Part shown: positions 12,346 through 23,374 of the stretch, in pieces
How the letters are laid out: each line of letters starts with the position of its first letter
Numbering within the stretch: position 1 is the first letter of the stretch
Assembly (NCBI GenBank): GCA_035610365.1
Contig: CM069435.1
Span: forward strand, 11,707,123-11,771,122
Source: Aquatica leii
Lineage: Eukaryota > Arthropoda > Insecta > Coleoptera > Lampyridae
Length of the DNA stretch: 64,000 nucleotides
Reading direction: 5' to 3'
Notes under the pieces: model-generated
Seen by the model: the letters and a program-made list of their open reading frames with translations, nothing else
The model's database searches: none
What the model was told of the DNA's origin: nothing
Made by a program: the position numbers and the translations under genes

Positions 12346-12999
12346 TTCTTGTAATAGTAATGTAATTAAACCACAGTAATTTAAGTACGCATTATCTAAT
12401 TACATTATTTTGCATTTATGTTTATTTTTTGTGTTAGCAAATTGATGAAAAGAAATTTGCACTTCTTAAAATAGTTAACTTTTATTCACGATCTCAATAA
12501 ACTAAGAGACTATTTATTGCAATTAGTCCGTAACTTAAGATTTATTTTGCTAAAAATTTGGATTTTTTTTAAATGTTTTAAAAGAGAAATTTTATTTTGA
12601 CATTCTTTGCTTGCTTAGAACAACGTTAGCAGACATTCCTATTTTAGTATAAGTTAGTTACTTAGTGCGTCCTGCTTTTACATTTGATGAAATATTTTTG
12701 TGAAGACACAATATTTTCTATTCAAATTAGAGTAGTACTACCAAAAAAACTCTTAAATGCATACAGAACCGATTCGTAATCGTTAACTGTTTAAAGTTTA
12801 AAAATGAGAATGGGAGTTCTACAATGTTTATGTTAAATTTATTTTAAATTACCAAAACCACCTTACTAAACTTGTGTGTTTCCGCCCTTTAAAAACACAG
12901 CACACCAAAAACCCAACTTAATGGATAGATTTTGTATAATCGATATCTATTCGATAGCGTTAGAAGCATAAAATTTGTAAAGTTAATTGACAGTTATAT
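12346..12999. other. AT-rich sequence without a gene
   Basis: No motif or repeat recognised. Confidence 0.5.
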
Positions 13000-13912
13000 T
13001 TGAGGCGAAAACCAAACCATTCTAAGTCTAAATTGTCTTTGATTTTCGCTACTACCTGTATTTATTCTTCCCATTTCCTTCTTGGTCTACCTCATTTATT
13101 TTTTTCCTCTGTTCTTGCTTTATATACTCTTTTCACTATCCTATTGTCAACCATTGAGAGAAGATTCCCTATCCATTTTGATTTTGTTCTTCAGTCTTTA
13201 TAGGTTTTACTTTAAATTGTTGCGTTATATTATATTTCTCACTCTGTCTAATTTTGTGATTTCTTAATTTTTCTTAAATAACTAATCTTCATTGACGTGA
13301 TTTTATTTTCATTTCGTCTGATGATCGTCTAAGATTCGTTGTCATAGATTATAGAAACTCTTACTACTTTTTTATATGCTTCTCTTTTTATCTGTTTCGG
13401 CATTTCTTTTTTTCTAAGAAACGTGTTTTTTTAGTATGTTTTCCCCCCTTGTTTTTTATGGTTGCACCCAGATATTTAAAAAGAAATCCTTGCAATAATA
13501 ATAGTTTTGGTTTTTTCTATGTTTATTTCCATGTTTATTTATGTTTATTTTAATGTCAACATTTTTTGTAGTTTTTCTGCTGATTTTGCTACTAATACCA
13601 TACCGTCTGTGTTATTATTGTTATATTATATCTCCATTTTCCCACTTCCATATTATTACACTTCGTTCTACAAATTTTCACAATATCATCCATGAGTATG
13701 GAAAATAAAAAAATTCTGTTTTTCTGTATAATTTCTTTAATGCCAATTCTCAATTCTTCTTGTTTCCAAGCTTGCCCAAACATCATTTTACCTTACTCTG
13801 TCAAATGCCTCTTTACCGGCTATAATTCAGATACGAATTTCCTTCTTTTTCCTTGTCATTTTTTCTCACAGTTGTCTGATTATAAAAATTAGACCCTGTA
13901 TACTTCTTTTAA

Positions 13913-14431
13913 CCTTCGGATTACCAAGAAATTTTTGAGGCGCCGATTACCAAGTGGGGTCAGATTTGACCCCAAGTTTTTTTTCTTATTCTGTAAAGAA
14001 AAACCGATTAATTTGTAATGGTAACCTTTATTAATATTTTAAATTAACATTAGATTTCATGTATTTCATTTCGTATATTTTCATATAAAAATATAGAAAT
14101 AAAATGTAAACATAAATTAGTGAGGGCAACAACTATTACATATTATTGCAGTTTTTTTCTGGCACTGTTGTTTACATACTTTTCACATGTTTCCGAACAT
14201 TTTTTGTCATTTGCTCTTGGGCATATCTTACAACGACCTCAAATATGACCCCAACGACAATATTTTTTTTACGTCGCAAAACAAATAATTGAAAAATTTG
14301 TTATATATTGTTAAACATTGTTGAAAGAAACTCAGCTAAAAAAATATTGAGACAGTTGTAAAATAAACTTAAGAAAAGAAACAAAAACAACACGTCTGGG
14401 GTCAGAAAAGACCCCAATGGTAATCGGAAGG
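13913..14431 (-). mobile_element. piggyBac internal-deletion derivative
   Basis: TTAA flanks the element at 13909-13912 and 14432-14435. The termini are inverted: CCTTCGGATTACCA at left and CCTTCCGATTACCA (minus strand) at right. Subterminal GGGGTCAGATTTGACCCC and GGGGTCAGAAAAGACCCC are also mirrored. The 519-bp body carries on the minus strand a Cys-rich piece (about 14165-14240) like the C-terminal zinc finger of piggyBac transposases. It has no catalytic core, so it must have been moved in trans. Confidence 0.8.
14165..14240 (-). pseudogene. piggyBac C-terminal zinc-finger remnant
   Basis: Translation RCKICPRANDKKCSETC has the CX2C...C...C spacing of the Cys-rich C-terminal domain of piggyBac transposases, which binds the element's terminal repeats. 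Nothing else of the transposase remains in this derivative. Confidence 0.6.
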
Positions 14432-15429
14432 TTAACAAAGATTTAATTTTCTCTATCAGACTAATCTCTATTATTCTGGTTAGTACTTTACCTAGTATGC
14501 TCATTAATGTAATTTTTTTGTAGCTAGAATAAGATTATTTATATAGTGGAAATATTATTCCTAAATTCCAATCATATATAGGTTGATTTCCCATGTATCT
14601 TAATATTTCTCCTATGCTTCAGTGGCTTTTTAATTTTGGTTCAGTACCAGTTAATACAGTTTTTTCTATGTTTCCTTCTTTTCTTTGACTTTTCGCTGGA
14701 TGTTTGTTAACCATCATTTGCGTCGGTTACTGTATGTATTCACAATTTAATTTACTACAGCTAGTTCTAGCCGCTTCTAGAATATTTTCTCTAAAATGTT
14801 TCCGCTTAATTTCTACATTTTTACTTTTTATTTTACTTTGCACAATTTTTAATCCCAGAAAAAAATTTATATCATGAAAACTAAAAATTGACTTTTTTTT
14901 CAAAAATACGGAACTGTAATAGCACAGATTTTTTTTTGTTATGTAAGTGATACCCTGTTCTAATAAACTTATCTTAAATGAATGATTACTAAAAAATAAA
15001 ATTAAACTGTATTTCTTCAAAGTTATTGCTGATGTTTACTCTATAAGATGTTTAAAACAACGATATTAACTAAGAACAACTTACAAGTCATTTATATGAC
15101 TATCACTCACTTATAAACACTGTTCGCAGATAAGTCGCACTTTGATTTATCTAAACTTGTATTCATTTTTGTTAGCGCGCGCGTTAAGCACTATTTATTT
15201 AGAAACAACTTATATTTTTTTTCTATTTGGAAAACAGTGTGCTCCTTCCGGTAATCACCTCGAATCATCTTGAACTATCTCGAAGCTTTAGTACGTTTCA
15301 CCGCCCCATTCTGTCTCAGAACAGAAAACTGGACGCGGAACCGTTAAAAAAGGACGTGGTGGCAGCTCTTTCTATTTTGGCGACTTCCCTCGGCGTAAAA
15401 GTAAGCGTTAATGGATTTTTCTGACCCGA

Positions 15430-15560
15430 TGTTCTACTTGGATGGCAATTGCTGACCAACACTTGAACGTCTGTTTTTCGGAAAACGTCCTCTAACATAT
15501 TTCGAACTGTTCTCCAATCTAGTTGATCTAAAGCGCAACCAAGCTTGGGTATCGCCAATT
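15430..15560 (-). pseudogene. macrodomain (TARG1/OARD1-like) C-terminal tail
   Basis: Translation AIPKLGCALDQLDW then VRNMLEDVFRKTDVQVLV matches the end of TARG1/OARD1-type macrodomains, which remove ADP-ribose from proteins; the family's catalytic Asp lies in the GCGLD motif, present here as GCALD. Only about 40 residues are seen; the N-terminal ADP-ribose-binding part is not recognisable. It follows directly on the GPY/F end of the Gypsy integrase in a shifted frame. It is either an accessory domain of the retroelement or a fragment joined by rearrangement. Confidence 0.6.
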
Positions 15561-17340
15561 AACGCCATTACTAAGCTGTAGAACTCTATAAAGGCCCTCC
15601 CATTGCCGCTGCAGCTTTGAAGACCACTCAAGGCTTCTTTAGGAATTATATAACTACAGCATGTTGCCAGGTTGCAACCCACCGTTTTGGGCGTTAATGT
15701 CATATCTGGTCTTCATTCTGTCACTGGCAATTTGCGTGCTCTTCAGAAGCAATTTCTTCTTCCGGTTTTCATCCAAAGTCGCATGGGGTAGTCGTCATTT
15801 TGAACATGACACAGGATGATGTTTGACCTGTGCTTTCGTGAACAAATGATCGGTGTGCTATTAAGAGGAGGTTCAAGTACTGATTCTAATTTTTTTGGTG
15901 GTCGGACACTACTTTGGCGAAGTAACCATATCATCAGATTGAAGATGGAAAATGTAATTCCAAATGAACACCGAAGCAGCAGAAATTTTTTTTGCCAAAA
16001 CGTCTGTGATTGTAACTGCTTCTTCATTGGGTATAGCGTAAGTTTCCGTCCATTTCGTAAAATAATCCATTGCCACCAAGAATTATTTCTTTCCGAATAA
16101 GATTCTGGAAATGGTCCTGCGATATCAATCAGTACTCTCGGGCTTTCCACGTTATATTGTTTCATTGATGCTTTGCGCTTTTATGCTTGGTTCTTTTTTG
16201 ATACGTAAGACAGTGCACTTACGACAACATTCTATAACGTCATTTTTGCAGTTCACGCCTAAAATGCCCTCCTGATGTATCATCATGCAGATGCTGCAAC
16301 ACATCTAACACTCGGCTCTTCGGCACTACCAACTGCAATTTGTTTTTCATACCCTCGACATTCTCTAAAAATCTCTTAAGAAGACCGTTTTCCACTCTCA
16401 GGGAGTCCCACTGCGCCCAGTATACTTTGATGTTTCTTCCCAAAGCACTTACTTCTTCCCAAGTTGGTAGTCGGCCGTTTGCTTTCCAGTTCAGAAGTAA
16501 TTCTATTTCGGGATCGTTTTCTTGTTCGCAGTGCAACTTCTCAGGTTTCAACTTGTCACAACTGTAGCAGTCTTTCGGAGACATTCAATCTTTTCTTTTA
16601 GTTGTATTCTGTCAAATTTATATTATTGTAATCTCTCAATCTATCTTGTTACCTGTTCTTCGGGATTACTGAACTGCAATAGGAATTTCAATGCGATGTG
16701 TCCTGTTCTTTGTAAAAATGTTTGTCCATACAAATATTTGTAAACGTGCTTTGTGCACTTGACGACCGGTACAATACGCGATGACTCGTTCTTGTCCATT
16801 TTGCTTTTTTAAAAGGACTGCAGCTATAGCCAGATTACTTGCATCCGTATCCAAAACAAATCTTCTATTTCTCTTGGATAATTTAAAATTGATGAAGTGA
16901 CTAGAGCTTGTTTTAGCTGCTTCAAAGTGTTTTCGCAGTCCTCAGTCTCAATTCTTCTTTTTTTTTGGTCATGGTTTTGGTCATGCTTGCACTGCTTGGA
17001 CTTTGTCTGTGTCATCCTTCACTCCATTTCCATATACAACGTGGCCAAGGTATTGCACTTTTTTTCTAAATACATGGCGTTTCCTTAGGCTTTGTTTTAG
17101 ATTTGCCTTACATAGTCGTTAGAACACTTCTTTCAGGTTGTTCAAATGTTCTTAACAAGATCTTACAACTACAATCATGTAGTCTAGACAAACCAGGCAC
17201 GTTTTCCAAGACAGTTCTCGCAAGTTGGTATTTATGAAATGCTCGAACGTTGCAGGAGCGTTGCACAGACCGAAGGACATCACGGTGAACTGCCACAAAC
17301 TAGTTTCCATAATAAAAGCGGTCCGTGCATTCTAATTCTA
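15430..17340 (-). pseudogene. Ty3/Gypsy pol relic (RT, RNase H, integrase)
   Basis: On the minus strand from 17340 downward: reverse-transcriptase pieces around 17040-17300 (MSFGLCNAPATFERF-like and SYLGHVV-like segments in shifted frames, YxDD degraded), RNase H start MDTDASNLAIAAVLLKKQNG (16795-16854), an integrase zinc-binding region (LQHLHDDTSGGHF, 16255-16300), the integrase core with its first catalytic Asp (LIDIAGPFPES, 16095-16140), and a C-terminal GPY/F-like stretch (KLQRQWEGLYRV, about 15585-15625). Stops and shifts are numerous. The 5' part is cut off at the satellite array. No LTR was identified for it. Confidence 0.8.
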
Positions 17341-17352
17341 CCTACCAGCAAC

Positions 17353-18830
17353 CACTCTGTGCTATTACAGTTCCGTATTTTTAAAATATTCGATTTTAAG
17401 TTTTCATGATATAAAATTTTGAATAAAAATTAATATCTTTTTTAGTTGCGACCCTCTGACGGCACCTAAGGTTGTATGACTACATAAGTTTATTAGAAGA
17501 AGGTATCATCTACGTCATATAAAAAATCTTTGCTATTAAAGTTCAGTATTTTTGAAAAAAATCGATTTTAAGTTTTCATGATATAAATTTTTGTATGAAA
17601 TTGATATTTTTTTTAATTACTACCCTCTGACGGCACTTAGGGTTGTATGTATGACTATATAGGTTTATTATAACTAGGTATCATCTACGTCATACAAAAA
17701 ATGTGTGCTATTACAATTCCGAATTTTTGAAAAAAATCGATTTTAAGTTTTCATGATGAAAGTTTTTGTATAAAAATTTATATTTTTTTAATTGCCACCC
17801 TCTGACGGCACTAAGGGTTATATGACTGTATAGGTTTAATAGAACAAGGTATCACTTACGTCATATAAAAAATCTGTGCTATTACAGTTCCGTATTTTTG
17901 AAAAAAATCGATTTTAAGTTTTCATGATTTAAATTTATGTATAAAAATTAATATTTTTTTCAATTGTCACCCTATGACAGCACTTAGGGTTATATTACTA
18001 TATCGGTTTATTAGAACAAGGTATCACTTACGTTATATAAAAAATCTGCGCTATTACAGTTCCGTATTTTAAAAAAAAATCGATTTCAATTTTTCATGAT
18101 ATAAATTTTTTAATAAAATTATTTTTTTTAATTGTCACCTTATGACGGCACTTAGGGTTATCTGACTGTATAGGTTTATTAGAACAAAGTATCACTTACG
18201 TCATATAAAAAAACCTGTGCTATTACAGTACCGTATTTTTGAAAAAAATCGATTTTAAGTTTTCATGATATAAATTTTTGTATAAAAATTAATATTTTTT
18301 TTAATTGTCACCCTATGACAGCACTTAGGGTTATATGACTATATCGGTTTATTAGAACAAGGTATTACTTACGTCATATAAAAAAATCTGTGCTATTCCA
18401 GTTCCGTATTTTTGAAAAAAAATCGATTTTAAGTTTTCATGATATAAATTTTTGTATAAAAATTATTATTTTTTTTAATTGTCACCCTATGACAGCACTT
18501 AGGGTTATATGACTACATAGGTTTATTAGAAAAAAGCATCACCTACGTCCTATAAAAAAATCTATGCTATTCCATATTTTTGAAAAAAATCGATTTGAAG
18601 TTTTCATGATGTAAATTTTTAATAAAAATTAATATTTTTTTTAATTGTCACCCTATGACGACACTTAGGGTTATATGACTGTATAGGTTTATTAGAACAA
18701 GGTATCACTTTACGTCATATAAAAAATTTGTGCTATTACAGTTCCAGATTTTTGAAAAAAATCGATTTTAAGTTTTCATGATGTAAATTTTTTATTAAAA
18801 ATTAACATTTTTTTAATGGTCACCTTCTGC
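17353..18830. repeat. tandem satellite, ~172-bp unit, about nine copies
   Basis: The marker GCTATTAC (or a close variant) recurs at 17361, 17532, 17707, 17878, 18050, 18219, 18392, 18566 and 18732, giving spacings of 166-175 bp. Each unit has ATCGATTTTAAGTTTTCATG, a T-rich run, TGTCACCCTATGACGGCAC-like sequence, TTAGGGTTATATGACT and AAGGTATCACTTACGTCATA. Copies differ by scattered substitutions and small indels. The array begins where the Gypsy pol relic ends. Confidence 0.9.
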
Positions 18831-19196
18831 CGACACAAACGAATCTCACTATAACTGTTACATATTTAAAAATTTTCCAATTCAAACGTATTTCATTTTT
18901 CAAATTCGAATGCAACTTCAGGGTGGTGAAAAAAGCAAGCCAATATTTTTGAGATATATTAATTTGGTGAATAACTGAGAATAATTTAACAAAACAGTCT
19001 GGAAGTTACAATTGGTTGACTGTAAAGAGTCACAACGAGAACATTTTCATAAAACCTAAAAACAAAGCAAATATAGAGGCAATTAGAACTACTAAAACTA
19101 CGAGAGATACAGAAGACTTTTATGGGAAGATGATAACCGCATTAGAAGTACTAAACGAAAAGCTGCAATCTTTAATACATATAGTAATAGTAATAA
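18831..19196. other. AT-rich sequence without a gene
   Basis: A short frame at 19016-19234 overlaps the palindrome and has no recognised motif. Nothing else is seen. Confidence 0.5.
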
Positions 19197-19457
19197 TTTT
19201 AAAGTTTGGCCAAATTAATGACACCTTCTTTTAGGAGGTTGGATGAAAGCAACTACTTCTGTAATTTTGCGACGTTTCGTGCTCAGGATGAAACTTTATC
19301 AGGCTCGCTCACACTGAGTCAAAAAATTACCTGACTCAGTGTGAGCGAACCTGATGAAGTGTTCATTCTAAGCACGAAACGTCGCAAAATTACTGTAATA
19401 GTTGCTTTTGTCCAACCTCCTAAAAGAAGGGGTCATTAGTTTAGCCAAACTTTAAAA
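19197..19457. repeat. long palindrome, PLE-terminus-like inverted repeat
   Basis: The left arm (19197-19320) and right arm (19331-19457) are near-complete reverse complements around a spacer of about 10 bases. Shared blocks include TTTAAAGTTTGG, TTTTAGGAGGTTGGA, ATTTTGCGACGTTTCGTGCT and TCGCTCACACTGAGTC on one arm and their complements on the other. Each arm holds a hammerhead-like core. It could be a foldback element or two inverted Penelope-like termini without the coding part. Confidence 0.75.
19351..19387 (+). ncRNA. hammerhead-ribozyme-like motif in the right arm
   Basis: CTGATGA (19351-19357) is followed by a short GTGT/GCAC stem with a 9-nt loop and then GAAAC and GTCGC, the order of a minimal type-I-like hammerhead as found in Penelope-like elements. 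The left arm carries the mirror copy on the minus strand, but its core reads CTGATAA, a change expected to abolish cleavage. The flanking stems were not proven. Confidence 0.5.
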
Positions 19458-19881
19458 TAACCGTTACCAGGAGGCGAATAGAATTTTTGTAATTTTATTG
19501 AAGGTCTGAGCATTTCCAGAATAAAATATTTGTCATGAAAATTTAAAATAGAATGTTTCAATAATGCAAAAAAGTTTTCGATTGAACTGTTAAAGCTCAT
19601 TTAAATAATTGTCTTATCATATCGTAATGAAAGATTTTCTCTGAAAGATCAAGCTTGGTGACATAAACCTCCATAAATCTAATATAGTAATCGGCTAAAA
19701 TTACATATATTAATAACTAAATCATTTAAGAACGTCTACTCCCATGACTTGACATAGTTGTTCGGACATTTTAAATTGTATTAGGCGATAAAAGACAAGA
19801 TGTGATTATGGTTTATTCATTAAGATATTTGCTTCTTTTACACCTTCATTCTGATAAAAATTTAAATAAAAACTTCCTGAA
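19458..19881. other. AT-rich sequence without a gene
   Basis: No motif recognised. Ends at the AGCT target site of the Gypsy element. Confidence 0.5.
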
Positions 19882-19885
19882 AGCT

Positions 19886-20899
19886 TGTAGCCGCAACTCA
19901 GGTAATTTAGGTAAGAGAAGAGCGCGCTAACAAACAATATAAGAAATCAATCAAACAATTAGAAAAATTGTCAAAATTGGTCAATTAACTTCTGATGTCA
20001 GGGATGCCAAATAGTTTCATTTTAAGACTAAACTATTAAAAGTCTTAATCTGCAATAAAAGTTACACAACATAAAATTCATTGAATCACTCTCAAAATAT
20101 TTAAAATCCTATATTCAAAAACAAAACAAAAACAATAATATAAAATTCAGTAAAGTTACTTAAAACTAAAAATAGAAACTTTTGTCATTTAAATTATTAA
20201 ACTTAAAATTAAGATAATACCGGTATTTCTTTACATATAGTAAGAAAAACAATATTAATATAGTTACTTTAAATAATTGCACTAGGCAATTGTAATAGAT
20301 ATTAATTAGAGAATTTTATCATTTAATAAGTTACGTTAAGATGCAAGTTATTTAACAAGAAGAAAATCAGTTGTTGCTAAGGCAGTTATCAACGAAAAGG
20401 AATGTAGAGATAAAGACAACTCACGCATACGGATCAAATTTCCAATTGAATGCAACGTTGATGTCATTGACGGATAACCTTGAGAAATTTTCCATAAAAA
20501 CGATGAAGGCGTATTTTCTTTACGAAAATCGATTCGGATCGTTGGTATTTCTTGTATTATTCATATACCAAACCCATTCGAATTATTAAGATAATGATAA
20601 TTTCGTTAAAGGTAAAATCGAAATCGGTATATAAAAAAAAAAAAGTCTGTATTATTAACACAGACTTTTTTTTAATAAAGATAATGTAGATATTAGTTAA
20701 GATAAAGAAACTACATCACTTCAACAAATGAAGCACTACTTCTGTACTCCTCAGAGACTCAGTACCGAATGCCTCAAGGTTGGCAATTGAAAAGTAAGAA
20801 TTCCACAAAATAAAAGTAAAGGAAGGTTTACACGCAAATTTTAATTAAACTAATACAGATAATTTAAAATCAAGTAATAACAGTAACGGAAACGTTACA
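19886..20899 (-). repeat. 3' LTR of the Gypsy element
   Basis: 1014 bp, TGTAG...TTACA on the plus strand. Near 20644-20671 it contains a perfect hairpin (AAAAGTCTGT ... ACAGACTTTT) that on either strand resembles a transcription-end structure. It differs from the other LTR by one A near 20241-20245. Confidence 0.92.
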
Positions 20900-20911
20900 C
20901 ACCCCGTTCGA
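20900..20911 (-). other. candidate polypurine tract
   Basis: On the minus strand GAACGGGGTG lies immediately 5' of the 3' LTR, the usual position of the plus-strand primer. It is short and not fully purine. Confidence 0.5.
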
Positions 20912-20992
20912 CCAAAAAAAAAAAATGATAGGTACTATCAAATGAAGTACTAAATACCATGGTGCATCTACGTTAATACTAACGTAAATATC

Positions 20993-21068
20993 AACAAAGG
21001 CAACGACAACGATAAGGCAAAGGCAACGACAAAAGGCAAGGCATCGACAAAGGCAAGGCAAGATGCAA
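20993..21068. repeat. imperfect GGCAAMGACAA simple repeat
   Basis: Units such as AAAGGCAACGACAA and AAGGCAAGGCA follow each other between the small ORF and the 3' LTR. Any reading frame across it gives low-complexity peptides. Confidence 0.6.
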
Positions 21069-21108
21069 CTGGAACTCTATTCTTAGAATAGTATATTTAC
21101 AGCTTACT

Positions 21109-21351
21109 CTAACTTATCACTAACCTAAAACTATAAAAATCAAAGTAGGGGAAAAGAAGAGAGAAATCTTGAAACTTGGCTTCGACAGCTAAATAATTCT
21201 GAAGGAAATGCAAGAGGGCGTGTCTTTGCGTCACGAGATCGGCAAATAACGTTATCCCACAAACAACTATCCCAACAAAACTACCGACACCTAGGCACAA
21301 TAAGATCAAGACGAAGAAGAAAATGGAAATGTTAAAATCACTACTTATCAT
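21109..21351 (-). CDS. small hydrophobic ORF at the end of Gypsy pol (80 aa)
   Basis: The ATG at 21351 lies 11 bases inside the end of the pol frame (pol stop TAG at 21341-21343), in another frame. The N-terminal half (ISIFFFVLILLCLGVGSFVG and the following residues) is a strong membrane segment, possibly two; the C-terminal half is mixed. It sits where a third ORF or env lies in some Gypsy elements, but it is far too short for a normal env and I recognise no env motif. It could encode a small membrane protein or be a chance frame. Confidence 0.35.
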   Translation of the reverse strand: MISSDFNISIFFFVLILLCLGVGSFVGIVVCGITLFADLVTQRHALLHFLQNYLAVEAKFQDFSLLFPYFDFYSFRLVIS

Positions 21352-23374
21352 CTATAGGATCTTCGCCATTATAAACTTTCAAATCTTTAATATGCCACTT
21401 CTCTAAATTGTTTCCAGATATATCGGATAATTTATAAACAAGACGGGAGTGAACTTTAACAACTTTACATAGAATAAATTTTGGTGCTAGCTTAGCAGCA
21501 AACTTTTAGTAGCGTCTGAAAGACCATAATTTTTTTTCCAGACAAAATCGTTAACCTTGAAAACGACAGGACGTTTCTTTAAATCACATCGTTGTTTGCT
21601 TTGTTCATAAGCCTTTTTCAAACAAGATCGCACATCTTTATACAGTGCAGGTAAAGATAAGACATCTTCTTCCCATTGTTTACGCTCGATATTAGATATA
21701 AAATCATTGGCATGATTTTCAGATACGGGCCCATACAAAGATTCATCAACAGGTACGGTACGTGCAAACATTAGAAACGAAGGGAAAAATTGAGTCACTT
21801 CATGTCTAGATAAATTAATGGCTTGAAAACATTTTTGTCCCAACAACGATAGTTTTCTTTATTGAAGGAAGAGATAGTGGTCAGAACAGTTCGGTTTGTT
21901 CGTTCGGTAGGGTTTACTTGAGATAAGTGACGAGCACTATACCAGTTATTAACTTTATGATTAGAGATAAACTCGGTAAATTGTTTAGCCTTAAAAACCT
22001 ATGCATTATATACAAGATAATTTGAGGTACGCCAAAGATAGTGAAGACATTTTCTTCAAGATATTTAACAACAGATACGGTAGTGGCGTTAGATAAGGGT
22101 TTCACCATGACAAATTTCGTAAACCAGTCGGTAATTACTAGTAATTGAGTATTTCCTTTCTTAGAACGAGGAAAAGGACCGATAAAGTCAATAGAAATCA
22201 TTTGAAACGGAAAGTTAATATTTTTGTATTTGCCCATCAATCCAGCACGAGCAACATTAGGAGCTTTTTGAGAACCACAAACTAAACAATTAGAGACATA
22301 TTTCTTAACAGAAGATAATAACTTTGGCCAATAATAAAATTCGGTAATACGAGAGACAGTTTTGAAAACTCCAAAATGACCAGAAGTAACTTCGTCATGG
22401 AATTCAGAAATAATTTTATTTCTATTTTCAGTAGGAACGACAATTTTCCAATCAGATAGGTTAGAAACTACGTTATGTTTGCGACGCAAATGTTTATATA
22501 AAATACCATCCTTTACGGTAAAATCAGGATAATCAGCGGGATTAGATACAACTTTAGATAACATACTTTTATACCAGTCATCAGGAATTAATTCAAAATT
22601 TTGAAGAAGATTAACGGAACGAGAGAGATAGTCAGCAGGAACATTTACGGAACACTTACGGCGTTTAATTGGCCTAGTATTACCAGTATCGATATAGTGA
22701 GAAGATAAATGCGTTTCAGGCAAAACGGTATCAGGAGATAATGACTCAAATTTCTTAACAATATCTTCAAGTTTACTGATATTTTCAGGAACTTGATCAG
22801 AGAGACCTTTAACTTTATTTACACTACAAACAGAAACTTCTTTAGGTATAGAGAACGAGGAAGAAAGAAAATCCATAGATATATTAAACAAATGACAGAA
22901 ATCCATTCCAAAAACAAAGCTAGTAGAAATAGTAGGCACGACATAAAATTTCACATGCTTAGTGACATTATTAATACTAATAGGAATTTCAACAACATGA
23001 GATACTGTTTGAGGTTTTCCATCGGCAGTAGATATAAGAATAGAGGGATCATTAAAAACTGTAGAGAAAGAAGAGACGACATGTAAAGCATCTTTACCTA
23101 GAACAGAGATATTTGCACCTGTGTCTAAAAGAGCTATATGTTCTTGATTATTCAAGAAAAACTTAATGTAGGGACGATTGTCATTCGGCATAGAGACAAA
23201 GAGAGGAGATAATTCAGGTAAACACTGTGAGGTAGAGTTACGATAAAACTTAGAAATGGTTTTTAACCAAGCAGACCATTCGTTTTTAGAAAAGTAAGTT
23301 TTAGATGACCTTACTCTTTCTTTCGGATGGTACGCGAGATATTTTTGTTGAGATGACTTGGACTTTCGAGACAC
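21341..23374 (-). pseudogene. Gypsy pol: protease and integrase, RT/RNase H deleted
   Basis: Pol overlaps gag by about 64 bases in another frame, implying frameshift expression. The aspartic protease motif is ALLDTGANISVLG (about 23110-23150). A stretch that normally leads into RT (HYIDTGNTRPIKRR) is followed at about 22655-22662, in frame, by VNVPADYLSRS, which is normally the end of RNase H. All seven RT blocks and most of RNase H are absent. Integrase follows: HHCC zinc region (SGHFGVFKTV ... YWPKLL ... CLVC) and SIDFIGPFPRSKKGN with the first catalytic Asp. Near 22010 the frame shifts and the second Asp block is corrupted. The C-terminus continues in shifted frames (LAPKFILCKVVKVHSRLVYK) to TAG at 21341. 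Confidence 0.88.

Larger units (their letters stand above)
13000..15020 (-). pseudogene. decayed LINE ORF2, RTE-like, split by a piggyBac derivative
   Basis: Read on the minus strand, pieces of an endonuclease/reverse-transcriptase protein occur in order: the linker after the endonuclease (FRENILEAARTSC, about 14755-14795), an RT segment (MSILGKVLTRIIE, near 14465-14504), then after the insertion FSILMDDIVK (near 13690), and a 3' region equivalent to the basic tail of such LINEs (near 13010-13095). Many stops and shifts make it unrecognisable in single frames. It resembles the better-preserved reverse-strand LINE at 35905-37850. The clade assignment is tentative. Confidence 0.55.

Noticed and set aside
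17353-18830. TTAGGGTTA inside each satellite unit, resembling telomere repeats
   Set aside because: It occurs once per 172-bp unit and is not tandem; insect telomeres are usually TTAGG arrays. Probably chance.
18219-18830. CRISPR-like regular repeat spacing
   Set aside because: The whole unit is repeated without distinct spacers; this is a satellite.
20371-20589. 72-residue frame in the Gypsy LTR, identical in both LTRs (also 25332-25550)
   Set aside because: Identity is due to LTR duplication, not coding constraint; no motif, and it is antisense to the element's transcription.
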